In this document: piece by piece, positions 25,109-36,853 of the stretch
How the letters are laid out: each line of letters opens with the position of its first letter
Position numbering within the stretch: position 1 is the first letter of the stretch
Assembly (NCBI RefSeq): GCF_028769735.1
Contig: NC_088171.1
Span: forward strand, 57,319,613-57,383,612
Direction: 5' to 3'
Source: Zonotrichia leucophrys gambelii
Lineage: Eukaryota; Chordata; Aves; Passeriformes; Passerellidae
Length of the DNA: 64,000 nt
The notes under the pieces: model-generated
What the model was told of the DNA's origin: nothing
The model's database searches: none
What the model saw: only the letters and a program-made list of their open reading frames with translations
Made by a program: the position numbers and the translations under genes

Positions 25109-25401
25109 CATTACCATGGATTATGGAAGCAGAATAAGCTATTAATATATTTAAAGCTAATCTGTTTTTCTCTGTAGCTGAGACTATGAAGACCTATATA
25201 TTTGTAAATGGAAAATAACGCCTTACAGTTTCTGGATAAAAATGATCCTGCCCCAATGTTCTTCAGTATGAAGTCATTGAAAAATCCTATTTCTTAGACA
25301 TAATTGAATAGAAATCCCTGCTGATTTTCACTGACTGAGGTATCACTTAAGCAAATTTCCAACTGAACTTCTGTCCACTCAGCTTCCACATGTGCACAGT
25401 T

Positions 25402-25790
25402 TGTGGTAATTGGGAGTGGGGCTGCAGCTGAGCGTCGTCCCTAATAGGCTACAGCTGTGAAAAGCACGTGACCAGTATTGAAAGAAAGGAGACATGGAGT
25501 GCCCAGGTGCACTGACCAATTACTAAAGGGAACAGAAGGCACACAGGTGCAATGAATGAATTATAAGGGGTATAAAATGTTGGGCTAAAGAACAAGAAGG
25601 GCAGATGCCTGAAGTCTTCTGATGTGGTATGGGCAAATGTTTAAACACTTGTGAAGTTGTATGCTGTTTTTCTGTGTATTATGGCCATCTGGACTGTGGC
25701 ACGTGCTGTGACATCCACAAACCATGTATTTAAGTACTATGTATTTATATATCTCAGTGTGTTCTGCCAAAGCAATTTAGTCCAGTTAAG
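25402..25790 (+). mobile_element. Probable LTR (borders approximate)
   Basis: This block is richer in GC than its surroundings and starts near TGTGGTAATTGGGAG. It includes a CCAAT-like GACCAATTAC, and GGGGTATAAAATGTTG around 25568-25583 is a good TATA box. The downstream part reads like an R/U5 region but has no clear AATAAA and no TSD was identified. The texture matches a bird LTR, but I cannot name the family firmly. It could instead be a unique promoter-like element. Confidence 0.45.
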
Positions 25791-28700
25791 CTGATGCCTC
25801 AGGTTTTGGCTTTTATGTTTTTCAGATTCTGTACTGCTCTAGTGTGTGGTTCTGAGCTTTGTATTAAGGGATGGTAAGCACTCTTCACAGAGTAGGTAGA
25901 CAAAACAATTCCTTCTGTAGTTGGGGACCAAGGACAGCCAATACAAATCTCAGGCCCAAGAGTATAAACAATGGCAGAATGAAAAGAGAAAAACAAGAAG
26001 GATGGTACTTCATAAGCCAAAGCTATAACTGGGCAATTAACTCAGATATGCTAATAGACCAGAAAGTGTGAGACCCTGTGACCAGTTGTCAATTTTTGTG
26101 ACTATTTTGGTTTCCTCTTGGGTGTAGCCCTGGCTGGACTCTTGTACTGCCTGAGGTACGTGCATTGAGGCCTGTTAATAGATACCTACTTTGTTCTTTA
26201 ACTCTGCCTACCCTCTGTTCTAGGTCAGCCTTCACAAGGCATCAGTTCTATTACATGAAGTTGGGTTTTAAGGACCACATATGTAATCAATCAATTAATA
26301 AATAAATAAATATTCTGCCTCCTGATAGAAGTTTGCAAACAGGATGGATGTCAGACTTACTTAAATATGGACTGAAATAGAGAAATTTCATTTTTAGTTT
26401 CTTCATTGCAGAAACTGAAAAACCAGCAGGGCTTTACTTTCACTAAATGTTATCACTTTTAGTAAACCTAATTTCAGCATGTCTATCTAAGTAATGTTAA
26501 AATGTTAAGAAATACTAGGGAAATATTCCAATAATAGATATATAAATTAGGTTCTCACTGGTATGTGCACTTCACTTCTAAAAACTTAAGTCTATTGGCA
26601 AGTAGAATTGAAATTACATTGATTTATGTACCAGGGACACTTCCAGCCACTGGAGTTTTGTGATCTCTTGGTTAGTGGATTAGATTACATGTTTGATAAG
26701 AACCTAAATAGAGGCTCAGTAGAGATTTATATGCTTTTTGTTAATGAAAACAATTTATAATCTATATTCAATGATCAATCTTTTTTTATTGCTCTTTCCT
26801 TTTTAAATTAGGGATTAAGAGGATACAGAGATACTTCTAAAATAGTATAAGTGCCTCATTTTTTCTTGTTTATTTTGTCCCTTGTCGCTGCTGCTTGTTT
26901 CATTCTGCAGAGCTTATGCATTAAAACTTTATCCTGCAAACAACTAGGCCTATTACTATTGTTTTGCATAACAGAGCCTAATATGAATCAAAACACATTG
27001 TGGAGGGAGGGGAAAAGGTAGCAAAGGTACTGAAGAGACTAATGGTAATAGCGATTATCTGAATTCTAGAAACATGTCCAAAGCATTGCACAGTGAACTT
27101 GATGGAAAATCTTTCACAGACAGTTCTTTTTGCACAGACACATGTGCCCAGCCTCATGGGTTACAGACAACAAGATTTATTAAAAGAGTAAATGAATACA
27201 TAATGTGCTCTGAAAATTGTTTAAGAGATATCAAGTAAAATTAAGAAAAGACAAATATCAATCATGAAGCATTTTTTGTAAGTGGAAATATTTTTCTTCA
27301 GAACAGAATGATGAAGGAAAATGGAGACAGCTGATAAAGGTCCACATACAAGAAAATGTTCACTATAAGAGTTCTAAAGAAAAAGCAACTGCTGACCTAC
27401 ATAGAGAAATTAATTACCCAATGTGAGATTACTTGAGCAAGCCACTGCTGCACCAAACTTTTAGTTATTTTTTTCAGTGTGGTAGTTCCAACAGAAGAGT
27501 TTGAGGTATCAATTTTGTCATAAACTGATTCAGAGCATTTTCCTGGGAGGATGAAAGCATGAACTACATCTTGCTACACTTACCTGAGTTTTCTTGACAC
27601 TTCCTATGGTCATGTAGGTAGCTCACTATAGCTTCCCAAGTGTCCAGTTACTTTTAATCTCCAGTTGTCTTAGTCACCAAACCAAAACACCATCTTCTCT
27701 ATTTAAGACCTTCTCTAGAGAAATTTCTCAAATTCTCTGTACATATGGGTGAAGAAGCTGATTCTTCTGTCCTAACTTTTATCAGTAATTAAAATGATTG
27801 ATTTTGTTTATTGGACTTAGCACTTTTCCCACTTTGTCTCCTCCTTGCTCTCATAAAATGCGCAAGGTATATTATTTGTAGCTTGCTCTCATTTAAAATT
27901 GCTCCATTTGGTGTGCAAGGATTAAAGAATAGCATGTTATGCAAATATTTAGACAGAAGAAATTCTTACATTCATGGAACTCTGATATGTGAATAATTTA
28001 TGATATTTGTACTGCTAATTGATTGTTGTATTGTGTTGATTAAGAGTAATGATACTACCACAAAAACAAAGTTTTCAAGCTCTCTACTTGGGTGTATTCT
28101 GACCATACTTTTTTTTTTTTTGGCTATGAACCACCCAGAAGGTTAAAAAAAAAAAAAAAAAAGGACTGAAAAACACTGGCAAATAGTGAACATATTGATG
28201 ACTGAGGAATTGCTTAGCAGCTGTCTAAGCATGCTGTGCTTAAATAAAAGGTAGTACTTGAACTGGTTTCATCAGAGGAGTAACTGAGCGCTTTAGAGAG
28301 GTTCCATCTGCATGTGGGAAAAAACATACATAAAAGAAGAATTGTCTGGTATTCCATGTTGTAAGACTGAGCTTTCAGTTGTAAAACTAAATCTTTTAAA
28401 GAGAAATTTTCCACACTGAGCTTTAGCCTTAGGATGACCTGTTTTTGAAAATTTAAGGAACAACAGCTCAGCTATTTCCAAGAATGAGGTCAGTGACAAA
28501 CATAAGGTCTTGGAAATGCATGAAAATCTAGTAATATTTTGGTTTTTTACAAGTCCTCATTCACTGGAGGAGGGGCATGACATGCTATAAAATGATGGCT
28601 TGTGGATCAAGAATATAACTTGCTTCTTTTGAAAACTAGCAAACTTGTACTCATTTCTGAAGGCTCTAAATCTTTGAATAATTGCCTTTTATATTTTCTT

Positions 28701-29041
28701 AGACTTATTAGAGGATTAAGAATTATTCTGAAAGGTTAGGTTTGCATGAGGTATGCCTCAGCCGAGGGGTTTCTCAAAAAGGTGAGTCTCATATGCCTAA
28801 GCTCCATCTCCTTGTGCTAAATCTGTCTCATAGGGCTGGATTTTATGCAGCCAGAATTCCAGACAAGCAATGGAGTAAGAAAACAACAGTTTTAATATGT
28901 AGGGAGCAGAAAGTTAAGCCAAGAAAAACAAGCAATATTATTACATTTTTCAAATTAAATTCATCCATAAAACATTGTAAACTGATGTTCTCACAATCTG
29001 TTCTTGCAGTTGTATTTCTGGAGCGTTTTCATTTCTAGCTT
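25791..29041. other. AT-rich stretch with homopolymer tracts
   Basis: No gene was recognised. A T13 run (28109-28121) and an A18 run (28145-28162) lie 23 bases apart and could pair as a hairpin in either strand. No retroposed sequence could be attached to them. Confidence 0.5.
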
Positions 29042-29521
29042 GGTGGAGCTCAAGTGTTCTTCTTGTTGTAGTTCAAGTAACTAGGAGCCAGAAGCAGTTT
29101 TTGCAGGCATTTTTTGCACAAAAGATGCATTTGTCAGGAATAGAAAAAAACAGGAGTGGAGAGGGATAGAAAGCAATTATTGACAAAATTCAAGAAAAGG
29201 GGACATAGGACTCTGTGAATCACTGGAGATGAAAGGGAAAATCAAAGACTGGAAAAAACCTATGATTATGCATTTTTCCGAGGTTATATGTAAAACACAG
29301 AGACCGCTAACAGGGAGATGAAACTAGGACTTGACCAGGTAGATGACAGAGACTTCACTGGAAAAACAATGGAGATTGAGACAATGTAGATTGAAAAACA
29401 GTGGGACAGAAATCAGAAATAGAAGCGAGGCAGAGACAAGGAAAAAATGTGAATAAACAATTCAGTTTCACCAGGGATAGGTGAAATCTTTATTGGAAAA
29501 AAAAAAAAAAAAAAAAAAAAA
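29042..29521 (+). other. Possible poly(A)-tailed retrocopy of unknown origin
   Basis: An uninterrupted A25 tract (29497-29521) follows AATAAA (29452-29457) by 40 bases, roughly the spacing of a cleaved and polyadenylated transcript. The 450 bases upstream are purine-rich and contain no long frame. A six-base AGCTTG occurs just before the block (29036-29041) and partly overlapping the end of the tract (29521-29526), which could be a short TSD, though six bases is weak. CR1 does not make A-tails, so a tail here would need another LINE or a chance expansion. Confidence 0.25.
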
Positions 29522-29744
29522 GCTTGAATCACTAAAGTGAATCAATCTTTGGATTTGAACTCCAGGCCTGAAACCTCACAATTCTGTTGTTACCCAGTGT
29601 CTACAAAAATGTGAAAGCAAATTTTTAAATTAATTTCTAGCATTGCACATTGGACATGGCATTTCCTTACTCAAGTGAGACTTACATCACCTGTTCAAGT
29701 GACAGTCCTGCATGAGTGATGGACCCTAAGCATTTTAAAATCAA

Positions 29745-30045
29745 GGACTTGGAGAAAAGAAGGCTCAAGGAGGACCTTATTTCTGCCTGAATGGAGGCTG
29801 TATCCAGGTAGGGATTGGTGCCTTCCCAGGAAGCAAGTGACAGGATGAGAGGAAATGGCCTCTAGTTACACCATGAGAGGTTTAGAATGGATATTGGGAA
29901 AAATGTCCTCTCTGAAAGGATACAAGGCACAAGGAATAATCTGCACAGAAAAATGATGAAATCACTGTTTGTGGAAGTGTTCAAATGGTGTGTGAATGTG
30001 GCACTTGGATACATGGTTTAGTGGTAAACTAATAATTATTATTAC
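29745..30045 (+). mobile_element. CR1 LINE, 3' untranslated fragment
   Basis: Plus-strand CR1 3' sequence: CTTGGAGAAAAGAAGGCTCA, GGAAATGGCCTCTAGTTACA, AGGTTTAGAATGGATATTGG and GTGGCACTTGGATACATGGT occur in the order expected for the region after ORF2. It is 5'-truncated, has small deletions and lacks the terminal 8-base repeats. The 3' end carries a small direct repeat, TTTAGTGGTAAAC at 30017-30029 and 30048-30060, around an AT-rich filler. Confidence 0.85.
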
Positions 30046-30856
30046 TATTTAGTGGTAAACAAATAAATATTGGTTATGAAAAAAAGAAAACTGGAATTAC
30101 TTGCAGAAGCTGAAAGCCTGTTAAAGAAAGAAAGGAAAAGAAAGCATAGGTTCATTGTTAAAGCAATAATGATATTCTGGAGCACTACATTCCTTATTTA
30201 TATTTTCACTGAATTAAAATGCAAATAAAACATTTTACAAGTAGTCATTAATTATCCAACTTCTCCTTGATGCCTGCACAATTATATTAAGAAGTGATAT
30301 GCTGTCATATCTGCAACTGAACTAATTCTTGAATATACAAGGAAGTATACCACAACAGTTGTAAGAACTAAGGTTCTTCAGATTTCATTTAGACATTCAG
30401 AATTATTAAATAATTCTGTGTAGAATAATTTTCTGACTTACCTGCTATTTCTACATGGGGGGTATTACTACTCCCTTACTTTAAGGAGAAGAAAGGAATA
30501 GATATGGGGCATTAAAATACTACCTGTGAAGGGTGCAATGATAAAGTCTGTCTGGAAACAAATGACTCCTTCACAAAAATGAAGGAAAGTGCAGTAGTGA
30601 AGAAGGAAAAACAAAACCAGATAGTGATTAAGTGAGAGGTCATGTGGAAATCCCTAATCTGTGAAAGAGCAGTTCAGGATTTTCTCATAACACTGCACAC
30701 AAAAACACACAGAAAAAGCTATCCATTAAATTTTTCTAGACATTTGATGCTGAAATTAGTGTTCTTCAATGCTAACAGCAGTATATTGATGCATGCATGT
30801 ATTTTTGATGGAACGTATCATTTTTAGCTAATACACACTTCACCAACATCTATCTG
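30046..30856. other. Non-coding stretch, nothing recognised
   Basis: AT-rich, with short purine runs (GAAAGAAAGG near 30126). No frame above about 60 codons. Confidence 0.5.
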
Positions 30857-30918
30857 CTTAGCTGGTTACCAGCAAGGTAACCAGCTGGTATCCTTAGCTG
30901 GATGCCAGCAAGGGGACC
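30857..30918. repeat. Perfect 11-bp hairpin within a 36-bp duplication
   Basis: AGCTGGTTACC (30860-30870) and its exact reverse complement GGTAACCAGCT (30876-30886) surround a 5-base loop. The segment starting CTTAGCTGG at 30857 recurs imperfectly at 30893, so the first hairpin arm is repeated with changes (GGATGCC for GGTTACC). It lies just upstream of the LTR at 30940. Confidence 0.85.
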
Positions 30919-30939
30919 ACGCCCTCATACATGTACCTC

Positions 30940-31378
30940 TGTAATGAAGCATGCAGTTTATTTCCCTATCTGTACAATTTTGAAGCTCAGCATATTCCTT
31001 AAAATTGTGGGAATCACATTCTCTGAACCTGAGAAAAGCAGAGAAAAGAATGATCAAAACAATTCTTATCTCATTTGCTGCACCTGTGTTGTGCCAAAGT
31101 AGAATGCTATGTGGAGATTGTTTACCCAAAGTGATGGTGTTTTGTTTCCTTGGCCTGTCAGGGCCAAGCATGTGTGCAGACTGTCAGTCAGCAGATAGTC
31201 ACAAGATTCTGGGCAGTTGAGTTGAGTTGGGTGCTTGTACAGATTCAGTTTAGATGCAATGTAATATAGAGTAATATAAAATAATATAGTGTAATAAAGT
31301 AACTAATTAGCCTTCTGATAAGATGGAGTCCTCCTCATCATCTTCCCCCACTGTTGGGGTTGCCCTGCTTTTACTATA
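30940..31378 (+). mobile_element. ERVK-like LTR
   Basis: It shares with the copies at 62096 and 45570 the blocks ACAATTCTTATCTCATTTGC (partly), GGAGATTGTTTACCCA and AATAAAGTAA (AATAAA at 31293-31298), followed by TTAGCCTTCTGAT and GATGGAGTC. A tract of ATATA-rich repeats precedes the poly(A) signal. The left end (TGTAATGAAGC) is set by homology and the right end by alignment to the 62096 copy. No TSD could be confirmed. The 3' part (GGGGTTGCCCTGC) is more diverged. Confidence 0.75.
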
Positions 31379-31821
31379 AAAATGATCTGCAAGGTACTTT
31401 TTCCTTTACTTCAAATGGTGTCTCAAGGCTAAACCAAGGGAAGGACACTTGAGAGTGTGATAGAGATGAGGCGGTCAAATGGCACACACAAAGCAAGATT
31501 AAAAATACCTTATAAATAATTATATAAAAATAGTATAGAGTTCTTTAAATTCCTCTTTCTGCAGTGCATACTTTTTTTCCCATATTACATATAGCTTGGA
31601 CCAAACCATTAGAGGCATGGACTCTATTTTTGCACTTAGAAAAATTCATTAATGGAACATCTATTAAATGTGGCTTCTAGGTAGTTTTGTTGTCGTAATT
31701 AAAGCAAGTGCAGTTGGAGCTGTTTAGGTGACTATTGTAATTTTACTAAATGTCTCCATTTTTCAGAAAATACCTTGTACATATATTTCTTCTTGAGCTT
31801 CAAATGCTATGGAAACAGTGC

Positions 31822-32209
31822 TGTCACAGACATCTTTTGTGAAAAATCCTTTCTTTAGGATTTTTCCCTCTCCTGGGAAGCTGAGGCCCCAGAAAAAGAA
31901 TGTAAACAATGGTTATCTGCTGCTGTGGAATGCAACAGGTGCACCTGTGATTGGCCCATGTTGCATGTGTACAGTTAAGGGCCAATCAGAGACTGAACTC
32001 TCTCTGGGACATCATCAGAGAGAGCTTCTTTATTCATTCCTTTTCTATTCTTAGCTTAGCTAGCTTCTGAGACTTTTTCTCTCTATTCCTTTAGTATAGT
32101 CATAATGTAACATATATATAATAAGATAATAAGTCCAGCCTTCTGAACATGAGGTCAAGATTCTTGTCTATCTCTTCACCCCTGAAAAACCCTTGCAAGC
32201 CCTGGAACA
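31822..32209 (+). mobile_element. ERVK-like LTR (388 bp)
   Basis: It has canonical ends TGTCACAGACATC...CCCTGGAACA and near-identical flanks CAGTGC (31816-31821) and CAGTGT (32210-32215), a 6-base TSD with one mismatch. Internal features are GGAAGCTGAGG, GTGGAATGCAACAGGTGCAC, CCAAT boxes and GCCTTCTGAACATGAGGTCA. The order matches the family of the 30940 and 62096 LTRs but with a clearly different 5' third, so it is a separate subfamily. The AATAAA has decayed (ATAATAAG). Confidence 0.85.
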
Positions 32210-32215
32210 CAGTGT

Positions 32216-34540
32216 CTTTTTCAGAATTTTCATTCTACTTTTGGAGTCTGGGAAGAACAGGGAGGAGCCAAGGCAGTACAAACCATAGCTCAAATGGATA
32301 TCTGGAATGGTTGGTTACAGATGTTTACATGACTAGGTGTGAAGTTATGGATTCTTCAAGACTCTCATGAGATTTTATACTTTTCAGAAGGAATTTTGAA
32401 GATGTTTATCAACCTAGATCAATCATCATTTGAGGCTCACAGTCTTAGAGAAGATTCCATCATGACTTAGCACAACAAGTCTGCAATTTTGAGGAAAAGT
32501 GTGTGTGTGTGCACAAATGCAAACTTCAGATTAGGAACAGCTAGATCTGAATGAAAAGGAATTCCAAGTAGATTTATCTTTTTGCTACAATCTGAAGCTT
32601 CATATTCATAGCAATATTATATATATTATTCAGTGAACTGAAATGTTAAATATAAGTACTACATATGGCCACTAGTGCTGAAGTCTTGATTAAAGGTAGA
32701 GAAGAACTTCAAATTCTAGTGGAAAAAAAAAAAAAACAGTGAAACTTCAAAAGTATGAACTGAGTAAATTAATTGCTAATTTTTCTCTTTTTTTCTTTAT
32801 TAATAATTGTGTGAGTAAAGAGTTTTACCAGAGTGTAATTTCATCATTCATTGTCAACAGAATAAGTTTGGACAATGTTAACTTTGTTTTGCAAGTAATA
32901 TTGTTTACTCCTCCTCCTGCCAGCCATATAGACTGTTGGCTCTGGAAAGGCAGATTTAAAGGGGTGAAGATAAACTTGTTGAAGAAGAGAGGAAAGGAAG
33001 GATAGGAAAGGTAAATGAGATAAGGGGAGAAAAAACCTATAAAAAAGAAGTTGAAGAAAACTCTGCCAGTCATAGTTTATTGGTCCTGACTATTCATCAT
33101 CCCTTAACAGTAACAAGAAATAGCAGAAAACAGGATATTATTCAGGCTTATCTGCCATGAAAAAAGCTGACAAATTTGGAGTAAGTTGTATTTAGTGCTA
33201 TCAGCTTAATAGATTTCCTAGAGAAAAGTACATTGAAACACAGACACTGCAACTTGAGCATTACATCTGGATCTACATAAAAAAACAATTGCTTAGAACA
33301 AGTTTCTTAGTTTTTAATATGCTTTCAGAGGAAAGAACAAACTAGCAAAAATGGAACAAATGGAAATAATTATGCATCCAACAACTGAAACCTAAGCAAA
33401 TGTAAATTATTCAAGATGAAAGAGATAAGTTTTACATTACCAAGGATGAGCACATAAAGCAAAAAGACCTTATTGTGAAATGGATAACATTTGGGAAGTG
33501 TAGCTGCCAAGTGTGCTCCAGAGAGCTTTTCCTTCTGCCTCACTCAAATCGAATCTTTCCATGAGTCTCCTTTTTCAGTACACAAGCACTTCACGACAAA
33601 TTCACAAAAGAGAATTCAGAAGAGTCAAATGCACATTCAACTTACTGAACTTGCTCTAAGACGATATATATAAACTGAAGCCACACCCAAGTAGATTATG
33701 AGCCTGATTAAAATAGCAGCTTTTTATGTTTTCTCTTATTAAGACTTGCTAAATATTCAGTTCTTGAGTTTTTTCAGACTCAGTTTCCTCACAATGAAGA
33801 GCATTTTGATTAGCATATCACAGTATAATAGGCACCCTGAATTATGTTGTGAAATATGTCCTGCATGTTCTACAATTGCAGGACATACAACAGCATAGAT
33901 GTCCACAATTCAGCAGGCTGAGCTTTGACTGGACTACAGTGGTAATTTCTGAACCAAATCTACATGCACACTTTTCCTTTGCATTTTACTTTAATGTTTC
34001 TGTTTTAGTAATTTTACACATACTACACCTTGCCAAACTTACCAGATTTACTTGATTCCTCAGTCAAACCACGAATTATTAAAGTATTGTCTGAAGAGTT
34101 TTGTGTATTTCTTGAAACTGTCTTGAATTTATAGTATATTTAACCTATATCAAAAGAGAGTTCACTTGGTTTCTCAAAGTTTCACATACTAGAGCATCTG
34201 TAGCATCTGCATTTCAATGAACATGCATGCTAACAGGAATGTCACAACTATGGAAAAATCTGTATTTTTTTTTACTTTCAAAAGGAACTACAAATCATTC
34301 CCAAAAAATCTGCTTCAAAAATATTTATATGTATATAATCAGGCCAGCTCAAACATATTTTTAGATGTATTTGAAAGGCTGTATTTCAGATTTCAACTTC
34401 TAATGACAGAATGAAATATTGATTTTTTTTTCATAAGAAGCATTTCAGCAAAGCAAAATTGATAGTTTGGGGGCTGGGGGGTTGGTTATTGAAATTTATT
34501 TGGGAAACTGACTTTGATAAAACAGCATTTCCACCAGGAG
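32216..34540. other. Non-coding stretch; hairpin at 33855-33887
   Basis: No gene was recognised. A perfect 11-base inverted repeat, TATGTCCTGCA (33855-33865) and TGCAGGACATA (33877-33887) with an 11-base loop, is the only notable structure. There is a short (GT)6 run near 32499-32511. Confidence 0.5.
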
Positions 34541-34604
34541 AAAAAAACCCACAAAAAAACCCCCAAACCAAACCAAAACATAAACCAAAAAACCCACAAA
34601 ACAG
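34541..34604. repeat. A/C-rich simple sequence
   Basis: The plus strand consists almost only of A and C in irregular AAAAACCC, CCAAA and AAAACC units. It is low complexity and no unit length dominates. Confidence 0.9.
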
Positions 34605-36512
34605 GAAGTAACTAACTGACAGTTACAATTTTCTAACAAACTTAAAAAAACCTTTAATTTTTAAATCCTTAATCTGTTAGAAATCTTCAGGATCCTACTG
34701 CTGCCACATAAACTGTTTTGGATTGATACTACAACAAGCATTTTAATAGATGAGGTGGAAACTCCTGGAAACAGGAAGAAAGTTGCTAAAATGCAGCTCA
34801 TTCTTCCCCATAAGTACAGTGACTGAGAACTCCTGTCAGCAGCATCTACAGAACAAGAAAAATATGCAAGATCTCTTATATACACGACAGAGTTTTCTGC
34901 CAGGAGAATTTTGCTCTAAATAGCTAATATGTGAGTAGCCTACCTACTAGTGCTTGAATTCATCCTTCTTTATTCTTGTTTGAATTTATTCTTCTTTATT
35001 TTTCTTAAACTTAGCTTTAGAGCAAATATGAGATTTGATTGAACTATGAGGGCAATGCCTTCTGTTTTCTGCTTTGGATTACTTGACATAGACTACTCAT
35101 AACTAAGAGACAGAATGAAAGCTACAACCTCTTGGACGTCAAAGTTGACATCCAGAATTGCATTTTATAGTAATTACAAACAAAGGGTAACTCTGGTTTT
35201 TTATTGCATTATGTAATTCTTGATGCAGCTGTACCATACAGAACCTATCACTCTCACTGAAACATGCTAGAAGGACAGGCTGGATCTACTCAGTAGCCAG
35301 TGCACCTAAGAATCTGAAATGTCACAGTGAAGGAGAGTTCAAAGAGATGAAACTCTAAAACAAACAGAAAATTATTTTGTTGTTTTGTTTTATACTACAG
35401 AAGTACACAGAGAGTGCTCAACACAATCAGGAAAGGAAATAATGGTAGGCCAGCTAGACTGTCTGAAAAGCAAGTACTGCCTTCTGCTCTGGATGTTAGA
35501 TGGTCTTTAATGTCAGCAAATTTATTGGGTGGAATGGCATAATCTTGAATTCTGGGACCAAGTCAGGTTAGTAGAGCAGCGTGAATATGTCAAGATGAAA
35601 GTGGCAAAATTCTTTATTCAGTGGATCTCTGAAACTCTTGAAAGCCGTCCTAAAAAACAGAACTCAAAAATGACCACAACTGGGAAGGAAAGAAGGGATG
35701 TGGCTGCTGTTGCTGTTAGGTTCTTGAAGCTTAATGCCATCAGCTTGATTTCTACACCTATTTCAACACCTATACACCCAACTGTATCTCATAGGGCCAT
35801 GTGTGCTCATGCTGGACACAGACCTAAATGTGAAAAAAATTCTGCAAAAGGATGCATAAGTTTTTTTAGATGACACAGACTTTTCACTATCAGTTGCATC
35901 TTCCATGTTTCAGAATACAGAACCTCCCAAGAAAAATTTTTCTTTTACGCTCTCAAAAGAACCCCAGTAAACAAGATACTCAACACTTCCAAGATTCTGC
36001 ATTCTCAAAACAGAAACACCTCTACAAGAAAATTTGGTAATATTTTTTTCTTTATAGTAATTAAACCAGGTCTAACAATCCCAAGTCTTTAGAGAATTTG
36101 TGAATTACTGACGTATTTGAAAAGGCATCATACTTAATTTTCATTCCTGAATACATTAGTGTTTTGAAAAACTCCCTTGAAGTTGTTTCATGTGACAAAC
36201 AGGGTGAATAGAAAAGAGCCTTGATCTTTTTTTAAAGATTATGTTGGCTGCTCTATTTTTAAGAGTCTTGATCTTGTATAAACCTGCTAGGAGAATTTCT
36301 GGAATTTAAAAATAGCAGAAGGATACCCTAAGATGTAACCTGTCAGCTAAATTCACAAACTCAGTACTGACACTGTTTAAGAACACAGTTTTCCAACAAC
36401 AGGATTGTTAATTGTTTGTAGTGCAGCAGAATTACAATGCCACTGTAGAACACAAATTTTGCAAAATACATACCAGCTTTACAGGAAAGATTACACAAAA
36501 CATAATGTCAGA
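34605..36512. other. Non-coding stretch, nothing firmly recognised
   Basis: A 114-codon plus-strand frame (35529-35873) is somewhat richer in charged residues than its neighbours (RPKKQNSKMTTTGKERRD), but it has no recognised domain and is within chance length. No transposon was recognised. Confidence 0.4.
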
Positions 36513-36853
36513 TGTTGGAATGTTGGGGGACACAAGGCAGATGATGAACTTTGGACCTGGTTAACAAAAGAGATTTGATAACAGGATGCCTTGGCAAAAG
36601 CAAACGGAAATTTGAAAATTAGACCTCGATTACAAGATTAATTCAGACAGGTTTACCAGAAAAAGAAAATTCCATTAAACTTTGCAAGCAAGAGATGTTG
36701 TTATATGAATAATTTTGTGTATGTGATTTTAACCTAATAATTGTAGTACACATTACTAGTCTCCCTGAAATAGTACATAAGCATTTGTATCCCACAAAAA
36801 AAATCAGATTATGATCACCCAGTCAGTCTCTCCATCTCTCTCCATCACCGACA
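36513..36853 (+). mobile_element. Solo LTR (341 bp) with perfect 6-base TSD
   Basis: It begins TGTTGGAATGTTGGGGGAC, ends CATCACCGACA and is flanked by GTCAGA (36507-36512 and 36854-36859). It is homologous to the outer LTR at 11584-12295, which fixes the borders of both. The TATA region reads AGTACATAAGC, weaker than TATATAAG in the other copy. The AATAAA is lost and replaced by an A-run. No internal viral sequence adjoins it. Confidence 0.88.

Noticed and set aside
29530..29600. tRNA-like phrase GGATTTGAACTCCAGG
   Set aside because: It resembles a reversed T-arm, but no other arms of a tRNA can be folded around it.
30940..32209. 5' and 3' LTR pair of a short provirus
   Set aside because: The two LTRs differ in their 5' third and only 443 non-viral bases separate them. 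The second has its own near-perfect target duplication.
35529..35873. 114-codon frame with a charged middle section
   Set aside because: No family recognised, no exon signals, and within chance length.
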